A DNA stretch of 64,000 nucleotides, taken from Paenibacillus montanisoli (lineage in GTDB: Bacteria > Bacillota > Bacilli > Paenibacillales > Paenibacillaceae). The DNA lies in assembly GCF_003268025.1 (NCBI RefSeq), contig NZ_QLUW01000003.1, positions 558,001 to 622,000 of the forward strand, in the 5' to 3' direction. The notes beneath the pieces are model-generated. The model did no database searches, was not told the DNA's origin, and saw nothing but the letters and a program-made list of their open reading frames with translations. A program made the translations under genes and the position numbers. Of the stretch, positions 16,453 to 24,427 are shown one piece after another (within the stretch, counting starts at the first letter, position 1; the number at the start of each line of letters is the position of its first letter).

Positions 16453-16743
16453 ATGTTTATTTGTTTCGTGGAATACCATATTGCGCCTGAATTCGAACAG
16501 ACGTACAGAAGCTGGATTGCGGAAAAGCCAGGGGCCGGCGATGCGTTCAACCTGTATGAGGGCACCGATCAGCCGCTGCTGTTCGTGGAGGTTTGGGAGG
16601 CGGAGAGCGAGCAGGAAGCGCTGGACATCAAAAAAGAACGCTGCAGCGAGCGTTCTTCTTGGCATGAAATGGCTCAATGGGTGCCGGGGGGAAGCACCAA
16701 GCTCCACTCGTGGACGTTTAAGCCGATTAGCGTCCGTTCGTAG
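16453..16743 (+). CDS. Hypothetical protein, possible dimeric alpha/beta-barrel fold
   Basis: A 96-residue soluble protein beginning MFICFVEYHIAPEFEQTYRS. The pattern of a first strand, a helix, a Trp-rich strand (LLFVEVWEAESE) and a second helix is reminiscent of small ABM-type ferredoxin-like proteins, but I cannot assign a family. ATG 16453 follows GGAAGGAG. Its 3' end overlaps the convergent gerQ gene by 17 bp, which is unusual in this otherwise well-spaced region. Confidence 0.7.
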   Translation: MFICFVEYHIAPEFEQTYRSWIAEKPGAGDAFNLYEGTDQPLLFVEVWEAESEQEALDIKKERCSERSSWHEMAQWVPGGSTKLHSWTFKPISVRS

Positions 16744-17230
16744 TCATCGGAACCGTGTTCGTAATCGTTTGGCCGTTGAACGTATACTCGTAATTAATCG
16801 GGCCGTCGAACGTGACGTAATCGAGGTTAAGCGTAAGCAGTAAGTAGCGCATTCCGGTCGACGGATCGCTAATGATGATATGGTCGCGTCCGGCGGCTTC
16901 GATGATGCCGCGGAATACTTTCGCATTCCATTCCCGGTTGTTTTCGTACGTCATATAAAAGGTACCCATTTTACCGCGGTTCAGGCGCAAAATGTTCTCT
17001 ACATAAGATTCTTCCGTAGCCGGCACGGTAACGACGTTACCGCCGGCGGGTGTGACAAAGGAGCCGCTTGGTACTTGCGGCGGCATTCCAGCGGAAGCGC
17101 CTGCCACGAATGGTGTCGGTACCGGCGTTGGCAGCGGCGTCGGGGTCGGTTGATAGAAACCGTAGCCTCCAGGGAATCCTCCTGTGCTTGCTGGACTTAC
17201 CGCTGGTTTGTTCCAATAACCGTTTGACAT
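16727..17230 (-). CDS. gerQ: Spore coat protein GerQ
   Basis: A 167-residue coat protein. A Pro/Thr/Gly-rich N-terminal half (PTPTPLPTPVPTP) leads into the conserved GerQ domain (about residues 75-160; ESYVENILRLNRGKMGTFYM, then IIEAAGRDHIIISDP and YLLLTLNLDYVTF). In B. subtilis GerQ is cross-linked by the transglutaminase Tgl and is needed for CwlJ localisation. Here cwlJ is the next gene upstream on the same strand. ATG 17230 is preferred over a TTG three codons earlier. Confidence 0.94.
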   Translation of the reverse strand: MSNGYWNKPAVSPASTGGFPGGYGFYQPTPTPLPTPVPTPFVAGASAGMPPQVPSGSFVTPAGGNVVTVPATEESYVENILRLNRGKMGTFYMTYENNREWNAKVFRGIIEAAGRDHIIISDPSTGMRYLLLTLNLDYVTFDGPINYEYTFNGQTITNTVPMTTNGR

Positions 17231-17331
17231 AGAACTCAATTCCTCACTTTCGTTTCTTCAACTTTATTCGAACGTCGAGAAGAAACGGCTGACGCCATCC
17301 TTAGGCGGCGCGGCAAGTTTCTTCCTTTAGT

Positions 17332-17373
17332 AATCTAAGCAAAGTATAATGAGAACTTATACTTTCTTAGATT
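17332..17373. repeat. AT-rich 42-bp inverted repeat between cwlJ and gerQ
   Basis: AATCTAAGCAAAGTATAA and TTATACTTTCTTAGATT are inverted copies with one extra base and a 7-nt loop. The repeat begins at the base next to the cwlJ stop codon. It may be a terminator or processing site that sets the cwlJ:gerQ ratio, but there is no clear T-tract. Confidence 0.75.
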
Positions 17374-17796
17374 TTAAAATACGCGCGGGCATTCTTCCGG
17401 CTTCGGATTGTAGAAGCAATGCGCTTTGAATTTGCCCACGAACTTTTGGTCCCACCAGGTTGGCGGGCAGCTGCCGGCCGGACGGAAGTACCACAGCGCG
17501 TTAGACGACGGCCATATCCGTTCGCCGTTGATCACGCGTCTGGCCAGCTCGATCTCGTTTTCCCTGGCAGCCTGATAGAAATAGCCTTTCTGTGTCGCTT
17601 CGAAACCGCCGGGGCTTTGGAATACCATTTGTTGAATGCTGCGAATGTTTTTGAAGTCGATGCAGTTGCCCAGAACTCGGTTCACGCCAACGTTGCCGAC
17701 CATCAACATGCCCTGGTTGCCTTCGCCTTCGGCTTCCGCGCGCAGGAGCCTAGCCAGCAGTTTCACTTCTTCGGAGTTGGATTTGATAGCTGCCAT
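17374..17796 (-). CDS. cwlJ: Spore cortex-lytic hydrolase CwlJ
   Basis: A 140-residue cell-wall hydrolase of the Hydrolase_2 (SleB/CwlJ catalytic) family without a signal peptide, as is usual for CwlJ. Motifs include LLARLLRAEAEGEGNQGML with the catalytic Glu, VGNVGVNRVLGNC, GGFEATQKGYFYQA and WYFRPAGSCPP. It degrades spore cortex peptidoglycan on germination by Ca-DPA and sits in the coat. ATG 17796 follows GGAAG. It precedes gerQ by 143 bp. Confidence 0.95.
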   Translation of the reverse strand: MAAIKSNSEEVKLLARLLRAEAEGEGNQGMLMVGNVGVNRVLGNCIDFKNIRSIQQMVFQSPGGFEATQKGYFYQAARENEIELARRVINGERIWPSSNALWYFRPAGSCPPTWWDQKFVGKFKAHCFYNPKPEECPRVF

Positions 17797-18008
17797 GTCG
17801 CTTCCATTCCACTTCCTTTCGCTCGGTTGGGCTAGTAACCACAATGACAGTGTATTGAGGAGGAGCCCAAATGGTTCCTAGGTGGTGTCAATTTCATGAA
17901 CAACAACCGCGAACATTGTAAACAGCTTGGTTTTTCGGTATGATTAAGAACGATTTTAAAGAAGATATGCAATTATGCTCATAGGCATTGGAAGCGGGGA
18001 GACTGGCT

Positions 18009-18869
18009 GTGTTTAAAGAATATGTGGCCCTGACAAAACCGAAACTACTGCGATTAAATGCGTTCGCTGCGTTCGGCGGATTCTGGGTCGCTTCCAAATG
18101 GGATATTGACTGGCTGCTGCTGCTATATATGCTGATCGGTACGACATTAACGATGGCATCTGCGTGCGTCATTAATAACTACTGGGACCGCGAGCTCGAC
18201 AAGAAGATGGAACGCACGAAGAACCGCGCGCTGCCTACGAACCGGCTGAGCCCGACGAACGTGTTGATCTATGGCGTCGTGCTTGGCATCGCGGGGCTTA
18301 TCGTGCTGTTCACGATTGTCAACCCGTTGACGGGCTGGCTTGGCTTGCTCGGCTTTTTCGTTTATGTCGTCATTTACACGATGTGGCTTAAACGGACGTC
18401 GACTTGGAGCACCTCGATCGGCGGCGTTTCCGGCGCGATGCCTCCGGTCATCGGCTACTGCGCGGTAACGGGCGTTGTCGATGAAGGCGCATGGCTTCTG
18501 TTCGCGCTCTTGTTTCTCTGGCAGCCGGCGCATTTCTGGTCGCTAGCGATCAGGCGGGTGGAGGAGTATCGTGCCGCGGGCTTCCCGCTGCTTCCGGTCG
18601 TCAAGGGCATTCAGCGCACGAAACTGCAGATGAACCCTTACATTATTCTTCTGATTCCGACCGGGATTTTGTTTTTTACGTACGGCTATGTCGGTTATGC
18701 CTTTCTCATCATTTCGCTTGTCGGCGGCGTGCTTTGGCTTATTCATACGTTGACCGGCTTAAAGGCGAAGGATGACAACAAGTGGGCCAAAACCAACTTT
18801 TTCATCTCCATCAACTATTTGATGATCGTTTTTCTCGTTATGATCGTCGATACGAACGGCATCGGTTAG
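18009..18869 (+). CDS. ctaB: Protoheme IX farnesyltransferase (heme O synthase)
   Basis: A 286-residue UbiA-superfamily membrane enzyme that adds a farnesyl group to heme b to give heme O for the terminal oxidase. The prenyl-diphosphate-binding Asp motif is NNYWDRELDKKMERT, and the second conserved loop is YTMWLKRTSTWSTSIGG. About eight transmembrane helices are seen. The likely start is GTG 18009, 7 nt after GGGGAGA; a TTG at 17988 is an alternative. It is followed at once by a Sco protein, while ctaA lies 15 kb away. Confidence 0.95.
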   Translation: MFKEYVALTKPKLLRLNAFAAFGGFWVASKWDIDWLLLLYMLIGTTLTMASACVINNYWDRELDKKMERTKNRALPTNRLSPTNVLIYGVVLGIAGLIVLFTIVNPLTGWLGLLGFFVYVVIYTMWLKRTSTWSTSIGGVSGAMPPVIGYCAVTGVVDEGAWLLFALLFLWQPAHFWSLAIRRVEEYRAAGFPLLPVVKGIQRTKLQMNPYIILLIPTGILFFTYGYVGYAFLIISLVGGVLWLIHTLTGLKAKDDNKWAKTNFFISINYLMIVFLVMIVDTNGIG

Positions 18870-18881
18870 GAGGGCGATTTC

Positions 18882-19502
18882 ATGCCTGTTTTACGCAAAT
18901 ACGGATTCACAATAGCGGTGCTTGCGCTTTGCGCGGCGATGGGGCTTTACCTGTATCTCTCCTCTACGAAGGAAGCGAAAGTAAATCTCGATCAGAACTT
19001 AAAGGCGCCTAACTTTCAATTGACCGATTTGGACGGCAAAAGCGTCTCGCTTGCGGATTCGAACGGAAAGGTGCGAGTCATCTACTTCTTCTACGCCAAC
19101 TGTCCCGACATTTGCCCGCCGACCACCTTCCTGATGACACAGCTGCAGGACAAGCTGAAGGAAAGCGGGGTTTACGGCAAAGACGTGGAGTTCATGTCGA
19201 TCACGTTCGATCCTGAGCGCGATACGCTTGAGAACATGCGCAAATTCGCCGATAGGTTTGAAATCGACAAGAGCGCTTGGACCTTCCTTCGCGGGAAAAG
19301 CGAGGAAGAAACGAAGCAGCTGATGAAGGACTTCGGACTGGGACTTGTGAAGGATCCAAAGACGAACCTGTTCACGCACTCGGATATGATTACGTTCGTT
19401 GACCGCGAAGGCGTCGTCCGGAAATATGTGACGGGATCGATCGATGAGACCCAGAACGCGGACAAGCTTGTAGACGTCGTTGACGCTCTGGTCGAAGAGT
19501 AG
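18882..19502 (+). CDS. Sco1/SenC-family copper chaperone or thiol oxidoreductase
   Basis: A 206-residue membrane-anchored thioredoxin-fold protein. An N-terminal helix (about residues 8-27) anchors it. The copper ligands are CPDIC in FFYANCPDICPPTTF and a distal His in FTHSDMITF. Sco proteins deliver copper to the CuA site of cytochrome c oxidase. The ctaB-sco order, 12 bp apart with a good ribosome site (AGGAGGG), fits cytochrome oxidase assembly. Confidence 0.94.
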   Translation: MPVLRKYGFTIAVLALCAAMGLYLYLSSTKEAKVNLDQNLKAPNFQLTDLDGKSVSLADSNGKVRVIYFFYANCPDICPPTTFLMTQLQDKLKESGVYGKDVEFMSITFDPERDTLENMRKFADRFEIDKSAWTFLRGKSEEETKQLMKDFGLGLVKDPKTNLFTHSDMITFVDREGVVRKYVTGSIDETQNADKLVDVVDALVEE

Positions 19503-19511
19503 AGGGCCGGC

Positions 19512-20438
19512 ATGGTTATTTTTCTTTCGATATTATGGAACAACATCATCCCGTTGTCAGTCATGATCGCTATCGGCATCACGCTGCATCGGGTTTTTTC
19601 TTTAGATATCAAAACATTGTCCAAGCTGAACTTTTACTTATTTTCTCCGGCGATCATCTTTAAACTGCTGTACACAACGGAGGTGACCTTGAAGTCGGCC
19701 ATGTCCGTGCTGCTGTTCTTTGTCGTGTTTATGGGGCTGATGTACGTCTGCGTGGAGGGAGTCATCCGGCTTCGGGGCATGCAAGGGGGCAGGCGGGGGG
19801 CCATGCGAAACAGCGTGCTGTTCTACAACAGCGCGAACTACGGCATCCCGCTAAATGAGCTCGTATTCGCCTCCAATCCGTTCACCTTATCGGTGCAGGT
19901 GCTCATTATGATGCTGCAGGCGCTGCTTCCGAACACCTACGGCATCTATAGCGTTAACGCGCACCGGATCAGCGGCAAAGAAATCGTGCGAACCATCCTG
20001 AAACAGCCGGTCATCTATGTCATCCCGCTCGGTTTTCTCATGCGGGGCTTTCATGTACCGATCCCGCATGCTTTAAACGTACCGCTCGATTATGCGGCCA
20101 ACGCCTTTATCGGAACGGCGCTCGTGACGCTCGGCGTTCAGCTGGGCAGCATGACGGTATCCTTCCGCAGCTTCATGTTGAAAGACGTACTGCTGTCCTG
20201 CGGGCTCCGCCTGCTGGTTGGACCGATTCTCGCTTTTGGGGTTGTAAAGCTGATCCAGCTGGACGGCTTAATGGCCCAAGCGCTTATCGTCTCCTCTTGC
20301 GTGCCGACATCGCTATCCAGCGTGCTGCTGGCGGTAGAGTTCGACAACGAGCGCGAGTTCGCTTCTCAGGCGGTGTTGACGTCGACCTTGCTCAGCATTG
20401 TAACGGTCACACTTGTGATTTATGTTCTGAAAATATAG
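19512..20438 (+). CDS. AEC-family (auxin efflux carrier-like) transporter
   Basis: A 308-residue protein with about ten transmembrane helices and the Mem_trans fold. It shows the inverted-repeat features of the family, including a helix break NSANYGIPLNELVF in the first half and a matching SSCVPTSLSSVLL in the second. AEC carriers move organic acids or amino-acid-like anions; the substrate here is unknown. It starts 9 bp after sco and may be cotranscribed. No terminator is obvious behind it. Confidence 0.88.
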   Translation: MVIFLSILWNNIIPLSVMIAIGITLHRVFSLDIKTLSKLNFYLFSPAIIFKLLYTTEVTLKSAMSVLLFFVVFMGLMYVCVEGVIRLRGMQGGRRGAMRNSVLFYNSANYGIPLNELVFASNPFTLSVQVLIMMLQALLPNTYGIYSVNAHRISGKEIVRTILKQPVIYVIPLGFLMRGFHVPIPHALNVPLDYAANAFIGTALVTLGVQLGSMTVSFRSFMLKDVLLSCGLRLLVGPILAFGVVKLIQLDGLMAQALIVSSCVPTSLSSVLLAVEFDNEREFASQAVLTSTLLSIVTVTLVIYVLKI

Positions 20439-20457
20439 CAAAGCATACAGCCCTTAT

Positions 20458-20832
20458 CTAAAAATCGTCTTCCTTACTCCAAATAGCGGAGCCAGGCGCG
20501 GGATACACGATGTATTCCTCCAGGCCCGCTTTTTCTAATTGCTCGATTAAGTATTCTTCCGGCGTTTTCTCGACGCCGGGGTAGCCGCGGCGGGTATGGA
20601 TATGCTCCGCATCCGGGAATGCCTCGCGCAGCATGCCGCGGATTCGCTTGCCGGACGCATCGTTGTCGGTGAAAATATACGCTTGCCGGTCGCCGACCTG
20701 CCTGCGCAGCTTCTCGATTTGGTTTACGCCTGGCGTACCCATCGTGCAAAAGATCGGCGTTTCTTCCGCAAGCACGCGGCGGAGCCGGCTCCGGTCGTTT
20801 TTGCCTTCGACGATGATGGCGATATCATCCAC
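20458..20832 (-). CDS. Stand-alone Toprim-domain protein (RNase M5-like/YusF-like)
   Basis: A 124-residue protein that is almost entirely one Toprim domain. The catalytic Glu is in IIVEGKNDR near the N-terminus and the DxD motif is FTDNDASGKRIR. It lacks the extra C-terminal part of RNase M5 (about 180 residues), so it resembles the small YusF-type Toprim proteins. Nuclease activity is suggested by family but not proven. The start is GTG 20832, 6 nt after AGAGGTGA. Confidence 0.85.
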   Translation of the reverse strand: MDDIAIIVEGKNDRSRLRRVLAEETPIFCTMGTPGVNQIEKLRRQVGDRQAYIFTDNDASGKRIRGMLREAFPDAEHIHTRRGYPGVEKTPEEYLIEQLEKAGLEEYIVYPAPGSAIWSKEDDF

Positions 20833-20882
20833 TTTCGATCACCTCTTGCCACTAGTTTACCTCATTTTGCGATAAATGCGAA

Positions 20883-20910
20883 AAACGGCCTGCCGACAGG
20901 CAAGCCGTTT
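20883..20910 (-). terminator. Terminator after the YjcZ-type gene
   Basis: AAACGGCTTGCC and GGCAGGCCGTTT (minus strand) form a 12-bp stem with one wobble pair, followed by TTCGC. Confidence 0.65.
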
Positions 20911-20937
20911 GATGATCGCAATTGGCGCGGGGATGAA

Positions 20938-21063
20938 TTAGAACCAGCCGCCGCAGCCGCAAATGACGATAACCAGCAAGATGAAAAGCACCAGTATGGA
21001 ACCAGCAGAAGTAAATCCGTGATGGCCGTGATGGCCTCCGCGATCAGCATCCATGAGAGACAT
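20938..21063 (-). CDS. YjcZ-family small sporulation peptide
   Basis: A 41-residue peptide starting MSLMDADRGGHHGHHGF, with a His/Gly-rich head, one transmembrane helix (SAGSILVLFILLVIVI) and the C-terminal signature CGCGGWF typical of the YjcZ/YczI family of sporulation-associated membrane peptides. GAGGGGTG lies upstream of the ATG. Members are usually made in the mother cell or forespore; their role is poorly known. Confidence 0.88.
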   Translation of the reverse strand: MSLMDADRGGHHGHHGFTSAGSILVLFILLVIVICGCGGWF

Positions 21064-21190
21064 TGTGAATGTCACCCCTCTTTCGTATGATGATCAATCT
21101 AGGCGTTTGGGGCTCTGCTCCCAAGCGGCAGCGTTCCAGCCTCTTGCCACACTGTAATGTATGCCCCTGAGTGACATCAGCCCTGTGCAA

Positions 21191-22399
21191 TTACCCAGTT
21201 CCGGAAAAATGGGCGTTGGAGCTCGGGCCGCCCGCTTTCGTAGACGATGCGTGGAACGGGAGCAAGCTAACGGCGATCATGAGGCTGAGAAACGCGATAT
21301 AGTAGGGCGAAACGATGTCGCGCAGCTGGCCGGCGAGCATCGGGCCGAGGAAAGCGCCGACCGAGAACGCGATCGATAGAATCGAGAAGGTGCGCCCGTA
21401 GCGGACGCCGCCGCTGCTTTCGATGAGAAGCGAGGAGAGTGCCGGGAAGATGACGCCCTTCGCCATCCCAATGAACAGCAGGAGCAGCATGAACGGCAGC
21501 GGCGCGCCGGCCGCAATGGCGAAATACGTCAACGCCAGCATGAACGCGCCCCAGAGCGAACGAAGAAATGGCGAGAGCTTGTTGAGAAACAGCATGCTGA
21601 GCGTAAATAAGGCGCCGAGGCTGACGATGGAGAACAGCAGACCCGTTGTCATCATGCCCTGCTTCGTGGTCGACATCAGCGGAAGCTCAAAGGAGAGGAT
21701 GCCCTGCGCGCAGCTCATCGCGATGGGCAGAATGTAGATGATCCACGGGATGGAAGCCGGCGGCGCATTCTCATCGCCGCCGCGCATGGCAAGCGCATTT
21801 GCATTCGCATGGGCCGCCAGTGAGTCGGCGCTCGGCTTGGCTGCCGGCGCGGACTTGATCTCGCGGATGAAGACGAGCGCACTGGCGGCCGTGCCGATCA
21901 AGACCCAGCCGAGCACGTTAAAGGCGGTCGTGAAGCCGATCTGCGCGACGAGGTAGGCGCCGGCTGCAGGGGAAATGACGGAGGCGACCGTGTGGACGAG
22001 CCCGTTGCCGGCCATCAGCTTCCGCTGGCGGATCTGGCTGGTGGCGATGCGGGCAAGCAGCGACATGCAGGCAGGCGATAGGAAAGCCAGCACGAAGCCG
22101 CTGATCGAACGGAGAACGAGCAGCTGCCAAGGGTCCGTTACCTTCGATTGCAGCAGCAGGACGCCGCCGGCCGCACCGAGGCTGAAGACGATGAACAGTC
22201 TGCTGCCGAACCGGTCTACTCCATAGCCTGCGATCAGGTTGCCGGGCAGGTGCGTGATGGAATAAAGTCCCATCATAAGGCCGATGAACGATGGCGCGGC
22301 ACCGATCGATACGGCAAATGGCGTTAATATCGGGTATTGGGCGTGCAGGTCAAAGAACGCGACAAACAAGAATAAATAGAGCCAAATTGCAGTTTTCAC
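21191..22399 (-). CDS. Major facilitator superfamily transporter
   Basis: A 402-residue protein with about twelve transmembrane helices. The first-half MFS loop is AGYGVDRFGSRL and the cytoplasmic central loop (about residues 190-215) is Ala-rich. It resembles drug or sugar exporters of the DHA1/YfkF type. Substrate unknown. It is monocistronic on the minus strand and no regulator adjoins it. Confidence 0.88.
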   Translation of the reverse strand: MKTAIWLYLFLFVAFFDLHAQYPILTPFAVSIGAAPSFIGLMMGLYSITHLPGNLIAGYGVDRFGSRLFIVFSLGAAGGVLLLQSKVTDPWQLLVLRSISGFVLAFLSPACMSLLARIATSQIRQRKLMAGNGLVHTVASVISPAAGAYLVAQIGFTTAFNVLGWVLIGTAASALVFIREIKSAPAAKPSADSLAAHANANALAMRGGDENAPPASIPWIIYILPIAMSCAQGILSFELPLMSTTKQGMMTTGLLFSIVSLGALFTLSMLFLNKLSPFLRSLWGAFMLALTYFAIAAGAPLPFMLLLLFIGMAKGVIFPALSSLLIESSGGVRYGRTFSILSIAFSVGAFLGPMLAGQLRDIVSPYYIAFLSLMIAVSLLPFHASSTKAGGPSSNAHFSGTG

Positions 22400-22508
22400 G
22401 GGCAGCCTCCTCGGTTTTACTTACGATCGCACCGCATGTTCTCACGAAACAGTATGTTACTACTTGTACGCTTCGTCCGGCCCTGTTATGTCTGGCTGTC
22501 CCGTTTGG

Positions 22509-22537
22509 TTTACGCCTATTGGGTCATAGGGTATAAT
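22509..22537 (+). promoter_or_regulatory. Sigma-A promoter
   Basis: TTTACG (22509-22514), a 17-bp spacer and a perfect TATAAT (22532-22537), 47 bp upstream of the next start codon. Confidence 0.7.
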
Positions 22538-22583
22538 GTTTGGTAGATAGACTTTTGGCGGGTATAATGGAGGAGAGTCGGGG

Positions 22584-23039
22584 ATGAGCTTGGATTTTAA
22601 CTATGATTTCGACACGTATATGCAGTTCTTTAAGGACAAGTGGCTGATTCTGGTGATCGCGCTCGTCGTGCTGCTCATCGTTGTTCGGATCGTCAAGACC
22701 GTCGTGAAATGGCTGATCGTCGTCGCCATTATTGCCGGCGTTGTTTTTTACAGCGGCTACTCGCTCGATCAATTAAAGGAGCTAGGATCGGAGCTTGGCA
22801 CGAAGGTTGCGGACAGCGTGAAGCAGGAAGCGATCGAAGCTATGGCGGGCGAGGCGCAGGATGCGACGTTTACAACGAACAGCGACGGCTCGTTTACGGT
22901 TAAAACGAAAAATTTAGAGCTTATCGGCAATCCTGGCGAGAACGAAGTGAAAGTCAACTTCCGCGGTACGCCGTTAGGCAAGTGGAAGATAGATGCTGCA
23001 ATTCAAACCTTAATTGATCAAGCAAAGAAAAACGTCTAG
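22584..23039 (+). CDS. Membrane-anchored hypothetical protein
   Basis: A 151-residue protein with a long hydrophobic N-terminal region (about residues 18-62, probably two helices) and a soluble C-terminal domain of mixed strands (FTTNSDGSFTVKTKNLELIG) and a final helix. I do not recognise the family. It begins a run of envelope genes (this gene, the transglutaminase-like protein and the PBP) and may function with them. Its own promoter is upstream; a tandem repeat separates it from the next gene. Confidence 0.72.
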   Translation: MSLDFNYDFDTYMQFFKDKWLILVIALVVLLIVVRIVKTVVKWLIVVAIIAGVVFYSGYSLDQLKELGSELGTKVADSVKQEAIEAMAGEAQDATFTTNSDGSFTVKTKNLELIGNPGENEVKVNFRGTPLGKWKIDAAIQTLIDQAKKNV

Positions 23040-23040
23040 C

Positions 23041-23146
23041 AACGCTGCTTCGGGAGGACCTGATTTACGGTATTTGCGAAGCAGCAACGCTGCTTCGGGA
23101 CCTGATTTACGGTATTTGCGAAGCAGCAACGCTGCTTCGGGAGGAC
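23041..23146 (+). repeat. 2.4 copies of a 45/42-bp tandem repeat with hairpins
   Basis: Copy 1 is 23041-23085 (45 bp), copy 2 is 23086-23127 (42 bp, lacking GGA), and a partial third runs to about 23146. Where copies join, GAAGCAGC-AAC-GCTGCTTC forms an 8-bp hairpin, at 23078-23096 and 23120-23138. A further hairpin (CGCGAGG/CCTCGCG) lies at 23182-23200. None has a T-tract. Confidence 0.85.
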
Positions 23147-23229
23147 TGGAGATGAGGTTCTTCCAAAGCAGCTAATCGCGCCGCGAGGCTTGTCCTCGCG
23201 CGTGATGGGACGGTAAAGGAGGCTTCATC

Positions 23230-24405
23230 ATGAATGCTTGGGTAACTCCCTTGTTAAAACCGGAACCGGTTGCGCTCATGGTGCTGCTTATCTTGCTTGG
23301 CTCATTCATTCAAGGCATGCGAAGAGGTGCATCGGGATCCGCGAAGCACCTTTTCTTTTTTATTTGGCAGGCGGCTTCGGTCGTCATTGCGCTGGCGGTT
23401 GCCGGACGCGGGGCTTCCCGGCTGTCGCCGCTGCTTCGGGACTGGCTGGAAGCGCGCCAAATCGTCGTGCCGGTGGAAGAGCTAAGCGCATTTAAGCAGT
23501 TATGGTATACGGTAATTACGAGTTTGCGCGATTTTGAGCTGCTGCGGTTCGGCGTACTGTTCCTGTTTCTGTATACGTCTGTCCGATATCTGCTGAGGCT
23601 GCTGGAGCCCTTATGCTTCCTGGTCTACGATGCCGTTCTGGCCTCGGCCGGCCATGATGCCAAGGCAGCAGGCCGGCGGCCTGCCGGCAAGCTGTCCGGG
23701 ACGGTCAGCCGAATGGCAGGCGCGATGATCGGCGCGCTCCTTGGCGGCGGACGGGCCTTCCTGGTCATCGCCGCATTGTTCGTGTATGTGTCGCTGATCC
23801 CTCATGCGTTCGGGGCGGACGCCATCCGTTCCTCGGCGATCTATGCCAAGACGGCATCCGAGCTGCTCGATCCCGTCGCCGGCGATGTGCTGAAGCGCGG
23901 GCCGGTGTTTACGGAAGCGGTGCAGGGCGAATTCAGACGCGTGCTGCAGCGCAAATACGAGGTCATCGATGCGGCGGTGCCGGCCGATATCGAAGCCGCG
24001 GCGGCCAAAGTAACGGGGGATGCGGGGGCGGACGAAGCAAAGGCACGCGCGCTCTATGATTGGGTCGGTACGCGCATTGCATACGACTGGGATAAAGCCA
24101 ATAATTATATAGAACGCGGCGTATGGAAAGAACAGACGCCGACTGAAACTTTTTCGACCCGAAAAGGCGTCTGTATAGATGTGGCGCGGCTGTACGCGAT
24201 GATGGCTCGTTCTGTCGGTCTGGAGGTGCGTGTCGTAACTGGGCTTGGCGCAACCGGCAACGGCACTTATGGCCCGCATGCTTGGAATGAGGTTCGCTTG
24301 GCCGATAGCGGAGGCGCTTGGATTCCGCTTGACGCGACATGGGCTTCCTCCGGCGATTGGTTTAACCCGAAAGGGTTCTCGTCTACCCATATTCGGGAGA
24401 CATGA
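23230..24405 (+). CDS. Membrane protein with C-terminal transglutaminase-like domain
   Basis: A 391-residue protein. The N-terminal 190 residues contain four or five transmembrane helices, resembling CvpA-like segments. The C-terminal 120 residues form a transglutaminase-like cysteine-protease fold with the triad Cys in KGVCIDVARL, His in GPHAWNEV and Asp in PLDATW. The catalytic domain probably acts outside the membrane on wall peptides or proteins (inference). TAAAGGAGG precedes the ATG. It ends 22 bp before a class B PBP gene, suggesting a joint role in wall synthesis. Confidence 0.9.
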   Translation: MNAWVTPLLKPEPVALMVLLILLGSFIQGMRRGASGSAKHLFFFIWQAASVVIALAVAGRGASRLSPLLRDWLEARQIVVPVEELSAFKQLWYTVITSLRDFELLRFGVLFLFLYTSVRYLLRLLEPLCFLVYDAVLASAGHDAKAAGRRPAGKLSGTVSRMAGAMIGALLGGGRAFLVIAALFVYVSLIPHAFGADAIRSSAIYAKTASELLDPVAGDVLKRGPVFTEAVQGEFRRVLQRKYEVIDAAVPADIEAAAAKVTGDAGADEAKARALYDWVGTRIAYDWDKANNYIERGVWKEQTPTETFSTRKGVCIDVARLYAMMARSVGLEVRVVTGLGATGNGTYGPHAWNEVRLADSGGAWIPLDATWASSGDWFNPKGFSSTHIRET

Positions 24406-24427
24406 CGGTATAGAAAGGAGACCTGAA

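Noticed and set aside
24245-24427. N-terminal extension of the PBP gene
   Set aside because: It overlaps the end of the transglutaminase-like gene; GTG 24428 has a good ribosome site and gives a normal membrane-anchor N-terminus.
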